NCBI GenBank assembly: GCA_964511075.1
Contig: CAZEDM010000013.1
Span: forward strand, 1 to 50,799
Length of the DNA stretch: 50,799 bases
Origin: CAZEDM01 sp964511075
Lineage (GTDB): Bacteria; Zixibacteria; MSB-5A5; RBG-16-43-9
Reading direction: 5' to 3'
The notes under the pieces were generated by a model. It did no database searches. It saw nothing but the letters and a program-made list of their open reading frames with translations, and was not told the DNA's origin. Made by a program: the position numbers and the translations under genes. How positions within the stretch are numbered: position 1 is the stretch's first letter; the number at the start of each line of letters is the position of its first letter. Of the stretch, positions 15,717-24,842 are shown one piece after another.

Positions 15717-16976
15717 ATGGAAGGGAAAAATTCAACAAGCTTTGAATCCTATAAAGCAGAAGAGGAAAAAATAAACCTTTATAGCTATCTTGCGATCTTG
15801 GTTAAGTACAGACGATTTATCTTTTTCAATTTCATCCTGGTCTGCCTGGCAGTTGCTCTATTTTCACTGTTTTTACCTAACTGGTACAAAGCGAAAACTA
15901 CTATTTTACCTCCGGAAAAGAGTAGTCTGGGAATGGGTATCTCCGGCTCTCTTTTAGGAGAGTTCTCCGCTCTAAGCGGCTTGAGCCTGCCGATGACCGC
16001 TACAGCTTCAGACGTATTTGCGGCTATAATAAAGAGTCGCTCGGTTGCAGAGCCGGTGATTCAGGAAGAGAATCTCTTAAAAGTCTATAATACAGATAAA
16101 CTGGAGGACGGATTAAAGGAGTTCTTCACCCACCTCCAGGTGACAGTGGAGAATGAGGGGATTATCACTGTGGAGTTCGAGGATAAGAATAGAGAAAGGG
16201 CTGCACGAATAGCCAATCTTTTAGTGAAGGGGCTTGACCAGGTGAATCAGGAAACTAACACCTCTAAGGCAAAAAGTGCCAGAATTTTCATAGAGGAGAG
16301 GCTGGATCAAACTCAGGTAAATCTGAAGGCAGCCGAGGATAGCCTGAGAAATTTTCAGGAGAGGAACAAAGCGATAGTTTTAGATGAACAGATAAAAGCC
16401 GCTGTTCAGGCGGCAGCAGATTTAAAAGCCCAGTTGATCTCTGCGGAGATAGAGATGAACGTCTTAAGCAGGAACATGTCATCCAGTCATATTCAGATTC
16501 AGCAGTTGAGATCCAGGATAAAGGAGATCAAAAGACAGCTGGAGGTTTTGGAGTCAGGCTCCCCAGATTCTTCAAGCCAGCAGGTACTGGGGGTTCCCTT
16601 TTCACAGGCACCCGCTTTGAGTTTAGAGCTGATCAGGCTAACACGTGAGCTCAAAATTCAGGAGGCGTTATTCCAGCTTTTAACCCAGCAGTACGAGCAA
16701 TACAAGATCGAGGAAACCAAAGACACTCCTACTGTTCAGGTGCTGGATAAAGCTTTTCCTCCGGAAAGAAAGTCCAGACCTAAGCGGGCAAGTTTGATCT
16801 TGATAGCCGGGATTGCCAGCCTTCTTCTGAGCGTTCTTTTCTCTTTCGGCTTAGAATACCTCGACAGAACCAAAAGACAAAAGCCTGAGGAATTCAAGAA
16901 ATTGGATGAGATGATCTCGGTGGTACGTAGAGACCTTGCAGGTCTTAAGAATATCATATTTTTCAGGAAGAAATAA
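15717..16976 (+). CDS. Wzz-family chain-length determinant / polysaccharide co-polymerase
   Basis: 419 aa. First membrane helix at about 33-52, then the PX2X4S-like segment LFLPNWYKAKTTILPPEKSS, a long periplasmic coiled region (about 160-290), and a second helix near 360-378 (ASLILIAGIASLLLSVLF) preceded by the proline-rich AFPPERKSRPKR, the hallmark of the Wzz C-terminal region. It ends about 40 residues later with no Walker motifs or Tyr cluster, so it lacks a BY-kinase domain, and no separate kinase gene is seen in the window. It sets polymer length with the Wzy protein and contacts the SLBB exporter. Confidence 0.9.
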   Translation: MEGKNSTSFESYKAEEEKINLYSYLAILVKYRRFIFFNFILVCLAVALFSLFLPNWYKAKTTILPPEKSSLGMGISGSLLGEFSALSGLSLPMTATASDVFAAIIKSRSVAEPVIQEENLLKVYNTDKLEDGLKEFFTHLQVTVENEGIITVEFEDKNRERAARIANLLVKGLDQVNQETNTSKAKSARIFIEERLDQTQVNLKAAEDSLRNFQERNKAIVLDEQIKAAVQAAADLKAQLISAEIEMNVLSRNMSSSHIQIQQLRSRIKEIKRQLEVLESGSPDSSSQQVLGVPFSQAPALSLELIRLTRELKIQEALFQLLTQQYEQYKIEETKDTPTVQVLDKAFPPERKSRPKRASLILIAGIASLLLSVLFSFGLEYLDRTKRQKPEEFKKLDEMISVVRRDLAGLKNIIFFRKK

Positions 16977-17071
16977 GCAGTCAATCAATAAGTCGAGATA
17001 TTGCTTTGAAAGGTTAGGAACCTTGAGAAGTTCTCTTATAATTTGAAGACGGAGTAAACCAAGGAGCAGGA

Positions 17072-17815
17072 ATGCAGAATTTTATTGATCCCCAAGCCAG
17101 ACTGGGCCAGAATGTCAAGGTAGGCTGGAATACGGTTATAGGGAAAGAAGCTCAGATAGGCAAGGACTGTATCATAGGGAATAATGTAACCATCTATCCA
17201 GGGACGAAAATAGGAGATTGTGTGAGGATAGATGATAATACGGTCATCGGGAAAAAGCCAATGAAGGCAGTCAGAAGCGCAACCACCAAGGAACAGGAGC
17301 TGTCTTCAGCGAGAATCGGGAATAACTGTATCATAGGGACCTCGGTGGTCATATATAGAGGTGCAGTTTTGGGAGATGAGATTTTAGTGGCGGACCTTTC
17401 CACAATCAGGGAGAATGTTACCATCGGAGATTTTACCATTGTAGGCAGAGGGGTAGCTATTGAGAATTTCTGCAAGATTGGCTCATATTGCAAATTGGAA
17501 ACCAACGTCTATATAACCGCTCATTCAGAACTGCAGGATCATTGTTTCATCTCTCCCTGTGTGGCCACCAGCAACGATAACTATATGGGAAGGAGCAGGG
17601 AGAGATTCAAACATTACAAAGGGGTCACGGTCAAGAAAGGTGGCAGAGTCGGAGTTAACGCCACAATTCTGCCCGGTAAAATAATCGGTGAGGACTCGCA
17701 GGTGGCGGCTGGCTCTGTGGTGACCAGGGATACCCCAGCCAAAAAGATAGTTCTGGGAACACCGGCTAAGGTTTTCAGGGATGTGCCAGATGATCAGCTC
17801 TTGGAAAATCAATAG
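17072..17815 (+). CDS. Hexapeptide-repeat (LbH) acyltransferase
   Basis: 247 aa made almost wholly of [LIV]GXXXX repeats with a central loop (KAVRSATTKEQELSSARIG), a GNNCIIGTSVVIYRG coil series and the closing VTRDTPAKKIVLGTPAKVFR. This fits N-acetyl or O-acetyltransferases of the WbpD/WlbB type that act on amino sugars. The DegT aminotransferase starts 18 nt downstream, making acetylation of the newly aminated sugar likely. AAGGAG lies 9 nt before the ATG. Confidence 0.88.
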   Translation: MQNFIDPQARLGQNVKVGWNTVIGKEAQIGKDCIIGNNVTIYPGTKIGDCVRIDDNTVIGKKPMKAVRSATTKEQELSSARIGNNCIIGTSVVIYRGAVLGDEILVADLSTIRENVTIGDFTIVGRGVAIENFCKIGSYCKLETNVYITAHSELQDHCFISPCVATSNDNYMGRSRERFKHYKGVTVKKGGRVGVNATILPGKIIGEDSQVAAGSVVTRDTPAKKIVLGTPAKVFRDVPDDQLLENQ

Positions 17816-17833
17816 AAAAATACGGAGGAGAAA

Positions 17834-18931
17834 ATGAAAGCCCCTTTCCTGGACTTAAGAAGGGAATATGCTTCTATTAGAAAAGAAATCGACCAGGCAG
17901 TAGCTGAAGTGTTTAATCATACTCAATTCATCCTTGGACCAGAGGTAAAGACCTTAGAGGAGGAGTTAGCACGTTACTGCGAAACCAAATTTGCCATCGG
18001 AGTTGCCTCAGGAACTGATGCTCTGCTTTTATCACTCCGAGCTTTTGGCGTAGGTCCTGGAGATGAGGTAATAACCTCTGCTTTTTCCTTCTTCTCCTCA
18101 GCCGGGGTGATTGCTAATCTAAAGGCCAAACCAGTCTTCGTGGATATCGACCCTCTGACTTATAATATAGCTACTCAACAGATAGTGAAAAAGATAACCA
18201 AAAAGACCAAAGCCATTATGCCAGTTCACCTTTTTGGGCAGTGTGCGGATATGGAACCTGTCATAGATATTGCAAGAAAATATAATATTAAGGTGGTAGA
18301 GGATGCGGCTCAAGCGATTGGCGCAAAATATAAAGGGAGAAAAGCCGGGTCTATGGGGGATACCGGGTGCTTTAGCTTTTATCCTACTAAGAATTTAGGC
18401 GCGGCTGGTGATGGCGGGATGATAGTGACCAATGATCCAGATTTGGCAGAGAAGATAAGGCTTTTGAGGGTGCATGGCCAAAAAGCCAAATATTCTCATT
18501 CCGTGGTTGGCTACAACAGCAGATTAGATACACTGCAAGCCGCTATCTTAAGAATCAAGCTTAGATATTTAGACTCTTGGCATGAAAGGAGAAGGGAAAA
18601 TGCATCTTACTACGATAAGGCATTTCAAGGAACGAGCATAATTACTCCCAGGGCGGAAAGTTTCAATTATCACATATATAACCAGTATACCATAGCGGTT
18701 GAAAATCGGGATGAGCTGAAGGAATACCTGACTCAGAATCAGATAGGCTTTGATACCTATTATCCTGTGCCTTTGCATCTGCAAAAATGTTTTGAGGGTT
18801 TAGGATATAAGGAAGGAAGTTTACCCAATTCCGAGAGAAAAGCCCGGGAGGTTATCTCCCTGCCTATCTATCCCGGACTTAGAAGAGAAGAGCAGGATTA
18901 TGTGATAGAGAGGATAAAAAGTTCCTTCTAA
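17834..18931 (+). CDS. DegT/DnrJ/EryC1/StrS-family sugar aminotransferase
   Basis: 365 aa, PLP-dependent. Segments include FLDLRREYASI at the N terminus, ASGTDALLLSLRA (phosphate binding), EDAAQAIGAKYKG, and SFYPTKNLGAAGDGG, with the Schiff-base Lys in PTKN. It transaminates a 3- or 4-keto nucleotide sugar. With the LbH acyltransferase it would give an N-acylated amino sugar, in the manner of WbpE-WbpD. A strong GGAGG lies before the ATG. After its stop the base composition turns clearly A+T-rich. Confidence 0.93.
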   Translation: MKAPFLDLRREYASIRKEIDQAVAEVFNHTQFILGPEVKTLEEELARYCETKFAIGVASGTDALLLSLRAFGVGPGDEVITSAFSFFSSAGVIANLKAKPVFVDIDPLTYNIATQQIVKKITKKTKAIMPVHLFGQCADMEPVIDIARKYNIKVVEDAAQAIGAKYKGRKAGSMGDTGCFSFYPTKNLGAAGDGGMIVTNDPDLAEKIRLLRVHGQKAKYSHSVVGYNSRLDTLQAAILRIKLRYLDSWHERRRENASYYDKAFQGTSIITPRAESFNYHIYNQYTIAVENRDELKEYLTQNQIGFDTYYPVPLHLQKCFEGLGYKEGSLPNSERKAREVISLPIYPGLRREEQDYVIERIKSSF

Positions 18932-19050
18932 AAAATATCATTGGTAAAATTGGAGACGTAAGTAATCTGTGAAAACAATGAGAGATGACTTCATTCCAAT
19001 AGGAATGAATGACTTTTACACATGGCCAAAAGCTTTTTGTCTAGTGCTCC

Positions 19051-20502
19051 ATGGATAAGCCTCATCAAGCTTCAAGAAGTTTTCTGGTACTTCTCTTTTC
19101 TCAGTTTTTTTCGAAAATAGCTGGGTACTTATTTTTTTTATTGGCTGCTAGATATCTAGGGGTAGAGAATTTTGGAATATACACTTATGCTCTGGCTGTG
19201 GTAACTATCTTTAGCGTCTTTATAGATTATGGATTTTCTACCTTCAGTATCAGGGAGATAGCTAAGGATAAGGAAAAAGCACATCTCTTCTTATCCAACA
19301 CCATCCTGTTAAGGATAGGAATGGCGGTTTTGACCTACAGCCTGATTCTTATCCTGACTCTTCTTTTCGAAAAAAAACCAATTAAAAATGAAGTTCTTCT
19401 TGTTATAAACCTTTATCTTTTTGTACGAGCTTTTGCCGAGAGCTTTGATTCGCTTTTTTTTGCTTTTGAAAAACAGACTTACAAAGCCCTTTTAATTGTT
19501 TTCAATAATTTGATCCTCCTTTTGTTCGGGTATTTTCTGTTAAAAAGAGGAGGTGGAATCTTAACACTTTCTTGGGTTTATGTTGGAGGTGCCGCGTTAA
19601 CAGGAGCTCTAAGTATCTTTTTAGTACTTAAAAAAATCTTCAAACCTAAATTTTCATTTTCTTTAGAAAACTGTAAATGGATAATAAAACACTCTACCGG
19701 ATTTGCCTTACCTATTTTAGTCGCTTCTATGAATGTAAGAGTATGCATTTTAATATTGTCGTTTTTGAAAGGAGATCTTCTGGTAGGGCTGTATAATGCT
19801 GCCAGCAGACTTATCGATGGGCTAAACTTTGTACCGGCAACATTAGGCTTTGTTATTTACCCTATATTTTCCAGGATCCACAGTAAAGAAGAAGGCAGTT
19901 TTCAACGAATTATGAATAAAGCCTCAAAATTCATCTTAGGCTTGAGTCTACCGATAGTTATTGGTGTTAGCATTCTATCACGCTCAATAGTTGCTACTTT
20001 TTATGGCCAAGAGTATATATCCTCAGCCCTGGCTCTTTCGATTTTGACTTGGGGTTTAATCCCTATCTCTTTAAATTATATTTTCGGACATGCTCTATTT
20101 TCCGCTAATCTGCAGAAACGTTCACTGCGGGTTTCTGTCTTAGGTCTGTGCTTAACTATCATTGGAAATATATTCTTGATAAATTTTTATGGATTGGTTG
20201 GGGCTTGCATAGTCACTGTAGGGGTGGATTCATTCATCACTTTGGGTTATTTTTTCTTTCTGAAGAAAAATGGTATAGAGCCTAAGGATATAGCTTGGTT
20301 GAAATATTTTTTATTTCCTTCAATCGTCATGGGCGGATTGGTATTTTTTTTAAAAGATAAATTATTCTGGATAGAAAATTTGCTAATTGGGACGCTGGTA
20401 TATATTTTCATATCCATTATTTCAGGTGCTATTACTAAATCGGAGATAAAAGATATATTGGAGATATTTGGTGTTAAAGGAAAAATCCGGCAGACAATTT
20501 GA
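19051..20502 (+). CDS. wzx: Wzx-type lipid-linked oligosaccharide flippase
   Basis: 483 aa, 12-14 membrane helices, MOP superfamily. The N terminus has FSQFFSKIAGYLFFLLAARYLGVENFGIYTYALAV, the typical polysaccharide-biosynthesis (RfbX) start. It turns undecaprenyl-linked repeat units to the periplasmic face. Codons are strongly A/T-ending, unlike the upstream aminotransferase. The methyltransferase gene begins near or within its 3' end. Confidence 0.92.
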   Translation: MDKPHQASRSFLVLLFSQFFSKIAGYLFFLLAARYLGVENFGIYTYALAVVTIFSVFIDYGFSTFSIREIAKDKEKAHLFLSNTILLRIGMAVLTYSLILILTLLFEKKPIKNEVLLVINLYLFVRAFAESFDSLFFAFEKQTYKALLIVFNNLILLLFGYFLLKRGGGILTLSWVYVGGAALTGALSIFLVLKKIFKPKFSFSLENCKWIIKHSTGFALPILVASMNVRVCILILSFLKGDLLVGLYNAASRLIDGLNFVPATLGFVIYPIFSRIHSKEEGSFQRIMNKASKFILGLSLPIVIGVSILSRSIVATFYGQEYISSALALSILTWGLIPISLNYIFGHALFSANLQKRSLRVSVLGLCLTIIGNIFLINFYGLVGACIVTVGVDSFITLGYFFFLKKNGIEPKDIAWLKYFLFPSIVMGGLVFFLKDKLFWIENLLIGTLVYIFISIISGAITKSEIKDILEIFGVKGKIRQTI

Positions 20503-20518
20503 ATTTCAGGTGCAAGAG

Positions 20519-21172
20519 ATGCAAAATTATTCTGATCAATATTACTCACAGGAAAGACCTGAGCTTTTGAAATTGATACTTTCAACTGGAGAAATTCAAA
20601 GTGTCTTAGATTTGGGTTGTGGTTTCGGATATCTTGGAAGAGCTTTGAAAGCTAAAGGAGCTAAATTGGTTGAGGGTGTGGAATTAAATCCTCGAGTAGC
20701 TTCAGAAGCTATGAGCAATTTAGACAGGGTTCTATTAGGATCGGTTGAAAATGAAGGCATAGTTGAGAGATTATCTAAATATGATTGCATCATTTGTGGG
20801 GATATCTTGGAACATTTGGTGGATCCTTGGTTGACTTTGATCCGCTTAAAATCACATCTGAAACGAGAAGGGAGAATTGTGGCCAGCCTTCCGAATATCA
20901 GATATTTTAAGATACTCTATGACTTAATCTTCCAAGGCACCTGGGAGTATAAACCTGAGGGGATTTTAGACCAGGGACATTTGAGATTTTTTACCAAGAA
21001 GGAAAGTGTAAGGATGTTCTGGCAAGCGGGTTACGAGATTAGCATGATAGAATATAAATATACTAAATACTTCGACACCTTAAATCGGCTTACATTCAAA
21101 GTCTTCAATGATTTTTTTGCTTTTCAATTTTTATTAGTAGCTAAAATTGCTACCAAGAATAAAGAATGTTAA
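20519..21172 (+). CDS. SAM-dependent class I methyltransferase
   Basis: About 217 aa. Motif I is SVLDLGCGFGYLGRALKAKG, then EGVELNPRVA (motif II acidic residue) and CIICGDILEHLVDPW, the signature of the Methyltransf_23/12 type often found in O-antigen loci. The target is probably a sugar hydroxyl in the repeat unit; this is not provable here. Start is ambiguous: ATG 20519 has AGGTG 6 nt upstream, GTG 20471 has GGAGA 6 nt upstream and would overlap wzx, and TTG 20468 is also open. Confidence 0.85.
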   Translation: MQNYSDQYYSQERPELLKLILSTGEIQSVLDLGCGFGYLGRALKAKGAKLVEGVELNPRVASEAMSNLDRVLLGSVENEGIVERLSKYDCIICGDILEHLVDPWLTLIRLKSHLKREGRIVASLPNIRYFKILYDLIFQGTWEYKPEGILDQGHLRFFTKKESVRMFWQAGYEISMIEYKYTKYFDTLNRLTFKVFNDFFAFQFLLVAKIATKNKEC

Positions 21173-21184
21173 TTTGAATATTTT

Positions 21185-22609
21185 ATGTATGATTCTACAA
21201 TGACTGAGAGATTTGATCTAAAAAAATCATATTGCTGGTTTTTTGGCTTGGAGATTGTTTTTTTCTTGGCTTTATTTTCTTTTTCTTTTAAAGTTATTCT
21301 ACTTTCGATATTGTTAACCCTGGTGCTTTTTTTGAGCATTGGCAACCTACCGAGAAGTTTATTCGTCTTTATAGCCGGGAGCACGTTTGTGAGATTTGGA
21401 GCTGGCCATACTACACAGGATACTCTGGTCTTAATTTTGGTATTTATCGTTTTTATTACTAATCTTTTATTGAAAAACCAGAAGATATTGCTTTTAAAAC
21501 GGACGGTTTTAAATTTACCTTTATTTCTATTTTTATTTTTTTGTTTAGAGGCGACTCTTGCGGGCTTTTTTAATGGCGGATCAGTGAGAGAATTAGCAAT
21601 TGAGCTCTTTCCCTACTTATGCTTTGGTCTTTTTTTCGTTGTAGTTAATACCTTAAACTCTAAAAAAGATATCTATTATATATTCAAGCTTCTAGTCTAT
21701 GTAGCCTGGATTAATTCTTTAATCGGAATTTATACCTACATCTCAGGTGGGTTTGTAAGAGTAGGGGCTTATCTTTTTTCTGTATTCCCCAGCATGGTGG
21801 CAGCAGTACTCATCTGTCGTTCTTTTTATGAAAGTAACAAAAGAATAAAATTGCGATATTGGTTTATGTCTTTACCAATGCTTATTCATCTTGCTTTATC
21901 CTTTACACGAGGTTATTGGATCGCATTTCTGGTAGCAATTTTTCTGGGCTTTATCCTATTTAACCTTTTGGAGAGGAGGAAAGTGTTATTATATTCTGGT
22001 AAATTCATTCTTGTATCCCTTCTATTAATGTTGATGATCCTGGCGGTTGGAAAAAATTTAAGGATATCTAAAAGTGGGGAAACCCTTGCTGAATCGTTAG
22101 TCAAACGGACACAATCAATTTTCTCCGTAGGCCTCAGACGGGGAGGAGAACTTGATGTCAGCGGGATTTCCAACTTGTACAGGCTGATGGAGTGGAAAGA
22201 GAGCCTTAAAAGGATTAAAGAGAAACCCATTTTGGGATACGGTTTCGGGTACCGATTAAGCTTTTTTGATATTTTCTCTAAACGTAAAGTCAGCACTTGG
22301 TTTGTGCACCAGAACTATCTATTGATGGCATTGAAAATTGGATTGCTTGGACTGATTTCTTTTATATGGTTATCCCTGGCTTTCCTTAAAAGGGGAACTT
22401 ATGCCTTAAGAAATATTAAAGACCCCTATGATAAAGGGATGATCTTGGGCTTTATCACTAATTACCTGCAGCTGATGATAGTGGCTCTGACCAATTATGT
22501 TTATGCTAATATTAATCATGTGCCTTACATCGCTTTTACTATGGGAGCAGTAATGTTCCTGAGTTATTCGCCGAATTCGAATTTAAAGGGTGAGCTTGTT
22601 GGAGACTGA
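21185..22609 (+). CDS. O-antigen polymerase/ligase-like membrane protein (Wzy/WaaL superfamily)
   Basis: 474 aa, about 11 membrane helices with a large hydrophilic loop before the last helices. The loop carries MEWKESLKRIKEKPILGYGFG and a His in FVHQNYLLMALKIGLLG, the Wzy_C pattern in which the 'G.G' and 'H' residues are conserved. Given the neighbouring wzx and wzz genes, a polymerase role is favoured over ligase. Very T-rich codon use. Confidence 0.87.
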   Translation: MYDSTMTERFDLKKSYCWFFGLEIVFFLALFSFSFKVILLSILLTLVLFLSIGNLPRSLFVFIAGSTFVRFGAGHTTQDTLVLILVFIVFITNLLLKNQKILLLKRTVLNLPLFLFLFFCLEATLAGFFNGGSVRELAIELFPYLCFGLFFVVVNTLNSKKDIYYIFKLLVYVAWINSLIGIYTYISGGFVRVGAYLFSVFPSMVAAVLICRSFYESNKRIKLRYWFMSLPMLIHLALSFTRGYWIAFLVAIFLGFILFNLLERRKVLLYSGKFILVSLLLMLMILAVGKNLRISKSGETLAESLVKRTQSIFSVGLRRGGELDVSGISNLYRLMEWKESLKRIKEKPILGYGFGYRLSFFDIFSKRKVSTWFVHQNYLLMALKIGLLGLISFIWLSLAFLKRGTYALRNIKDPYDKGMILGFITNYLQLMIVALTNYVYANINHVPYIAFTMGAVMFLSYSPNSNLKGELVGD

Positions 22610-22623
22610 TTTTTTAAATCAGT
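22605..22623 (+). terminator. Small A/T-rich hairpin over the polymerase stop codon
   Basis: ACTGATTT-TTT-AAATCAGT, an 8-bp perfect stem including the TGA stop, followed by TTTCTT. It might attenuate read-through within the operon; weak as a terminator because of low G+C. Confidence 0.3.
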
Positions 22624-22680
22624 TTCTTCAAATACAGATATTTCAATGTTATAGACTGCTAATTCAAGCAAAGCTAAAAG

Positions 22681-23853
22681 ATGATGTCTTCTCCGCCAAA
22701 AAAGATTGCATTGGTCAGAGGTGCAAATCTCAACCTGTTTGAGATGCAGACTTATCAGCACCTTAAAGATGAACTATCTCTGACTGCTTTCTGCAATTTG
22801 GGGAATAATTTCGACCTAAAGGGATTTGATCTTCCTATTGTCAAATCTTGGGGATTCGAATCTGTAACCTCAAAAACCATAAAAAGATTCCTGAATTCCT
22901 TCCTCACTTTAGTCCTCGAAACTCCCCAACCCATGTGGGGAATTGTCAGAAATCTGAAAGGGTATGATATTATCCATTCAGCGGATATTCATTATTATTA
23001 TACTTACCAGGCAGTCAAGGCTAAAAAGAAGTATGGAAGTAAGCTTGTGGTCACGCAATGGGAGAATATTCCCTTTAAGTTTGGGAAAACCTTTTTCTCA
23101 AAGAGAAGAATAGAAAAGGTAGTCAGGAGCATTGATCTCTTTTTGCCGGTGACCAGTCGAGCCAAAGAGGTTTTAATTTTGCTCGGAGCTTCAGAAGAGA
23201 AAATCAGAGTTATACCACCAGGAGTAGATAGTAAGGTTTTTAGGCCAGAATTAAAAGATAAAAAATTGGAGAAAAAATTTGATGTTTCTGACAATCACAT
23301 AATCATCCTCTACATAGGGAACTTGCTCAGGTCGAAAGGGTTGTTTGAGTTAATTTATGCTGCCAGCCGAATGAAAAAAGATAAAGAGATAGATTCGAAA
23401 AATATAAAATTTTTACTCATTGGAACAGGCAAAGACAAAAATAAACTGGAAAAGTTGCTATCTAAAATGTCTTTAACAGATCAATTCTTATTGCATCCTT
23501 ATATACCTTATCAAGATATCCCCAAGATTCATAATTTAGCTGACATTTTCGTTTTGCCCAGTGTACCGTCAGAGCAGATTCGGGAACAGTTTGGAATGGT
23601 GCTGATTGAGAGCATGTCTTGTGCTAAGGCGGTAGTCTCGACTTTATGCGGATCAATTCCAGAAGTCATAGGCGATGCTGGTTTACTGGTTCAACCTTTC
23701 GATCATATGTCTTTGTATCTGGCCATAAAAAATCTGATCTTGGATCAAAAATTGCGCCAGGAATTGGGGTTAAAGGCTCGAAAGCGAGTTCTCAAATACT
23801 TTGATGCGGAAATAACTGCCCATAGAATAAAGGAAGCTTATGACTCATTATAA
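22681..23853 (+). CDS. Glycosyltransferase family 4 protein
   Basis: 390 aa, GT-B fold. The C-terminal half has VIPPGVDSKVFRPE, ILYIGNLLRSKGLFELIYA, and PSVPSEQIREQFGMVLIESMSC, where the E of FGMVLIES is the GT4 nucleotide-binding Glu. The retaining mechanism is expected from the family. Sugar and acceptor are unknown. The next glycosyltransferase starts inside its last 14 nt. Confidence 0.88.
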   Translation: MMSSPPKKIALVRGANLNLFEMQTYQHLKDELSLTAFCNLGNNFDLKGFDLPIVKSWGFESVTSKTIKRFLNSFLTLVLETPQPMWGIVRNLKGYDIIHSADIHYYYTYQAVKAKKKYGSKLVVTQWENIPFKFGKTFFSKRRIEKVVRSIDLFLPVTSRAKEVLILLGASEEKIRVIPPGVDSKVFRPELKDKKLEKKFDVSDNHIIILYIGNLLRSKGLFELIYAASRMKKDKEIDSKNIKFLLIGTGKDKNKLEKLLSKMSLTDQFLLHPYIPYQDIPKIHNLADIFVLPSVPSEQIREQFGMVLIESMSCAKAVVSTLCGSIPEVIGDAGLLVQPFDHMSLYLAIKNLILDQKLRQELGLKARKRVLKYFDAEITAHRIKEAYDSL

Positions 23854-24835
23854 TATCAAATGTCTAAATAAAGTTAACCAAAAGAAATTGTCCATAATAA
23901 TTGTAAGCTACAAAGTGAAAGATTATATTTTGAGTTGTTTGAGTTCCATCTTTGAGAACAGAACAGATTGGCTTTTAGAAGTGATACTAGTGGATAATAA
24001 CTCCAAGGATAACACTGTGGATATGATAAAAGATGATTTTAAAAACGTCATTATAATAGAGAATGATAGAAATTTGGGTTTCGCTGCGGCCAACAACCAA
24101 GGACTAAAAAAAACCACTGGGGAGTACATCCTATTTTTAAATCCGGATACTAAGGTTTTGCCAGAAACTTTAAATAAGTCTATAGCTTTTTTGGAGGATA
24201 ATCCAGAAGTGGGAGCAGTAGGGTGTAGAATATTAAATCCAGATGGAACTGTCCAATACTCTTGCAAAAGTTATCCTGGTTTCTGGAATTATTTTTGTGA
24301 AAGCACCTTTTTGTATAAGATTTTCCCTAAGAACCATTGGACAGGTAAATTCTATATGACTAATTTTAACTATGCTGAGGTTAAAGAGGTGGATGTGGTT
24401 TCAGGTGCTTTTCTGATGGCTTCAAGGAAACTTATAAAAGAAATAGGAGGATGGGATGAACGTTTCTTTATCTACTCGGAGGAGACAGACCTGTGTTATA
24501 GGATTAAAAAAGCCGGCAAGAAGATATTCTTTATTCCCCAAGTCCAGATAATCCATTACGGTGGTAGAAGTACTTCACAGAGACCAGTTGAGACGTTTCA
24601 ACAGGATCACAAGAGCAGATACTTGTTCATGAGAAAACATTACAAACCAATCACTGTATTTTTTTCCGAATGTATAATTTTTTCAGGTGTATGTTTAAGG
24701 ATGTTAGTATGGGGGTTGATTATTTCTTCAAGGGGTATATTTGGAGTGCCTAGATTGAAAGATACAAATTTAAAGTTTAAGATTTTCTATAATCTTTTCA
24801 AATGGTATATAGGGGTGGGCTTTTTAAAGAGATAA
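23840..24835 (+). CDS. Glycosyltransferase family 2 (rhamnosyltransferase-like)
   Basis: 331 aa, GT-A fold. LSIIIVSYKVKDYILSCL at the start of the domain, EVILVDNNSKDNT, the metal-binding LNPDTKVLP, VVSGAFLMASRKL and GWDERFFIYSEETDLCYR with the catalytic acidic pair. The pattern matches WbbL-like rhamnosyltransferases. One or two C-terminal hydrophobic stretches may anchor it. ATG 23840 overlaps the previous gene and has AGGA nearby, indicating translational coupling. Confidence 0.9.
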   Translation: MTHYNIKCLNKVNQKKLSIIIVSYKVKDYILSCLSSIFENRTDWLLEVILVDNNSKDNTVDMIKDDFKNVIIIENDRNLGFAAANNQGLKKTTGEYILFLNPDTKVLPETLNKSIAFLEDNPEVGAVGCRILNPDGTVQYSCKSYPGFWNYFCESTFLYKIFPKNHWTGKFYMTNFNYAEVKEVDVVSGAFLMASRKLIKEIGGWDERFFIYSEETDLCYRIKKAGKKIFFIPQVQIIHYGGRSTSQRPVETFQQDHKSRYLFMRKHYKPITVFFSECIIFSGVCLRMLVWGLIISSRGIFGVPRLKDTNLKFKIFYNLFKWYIGVGFLKR

Positions 24836-24842
24836 TTCAATA

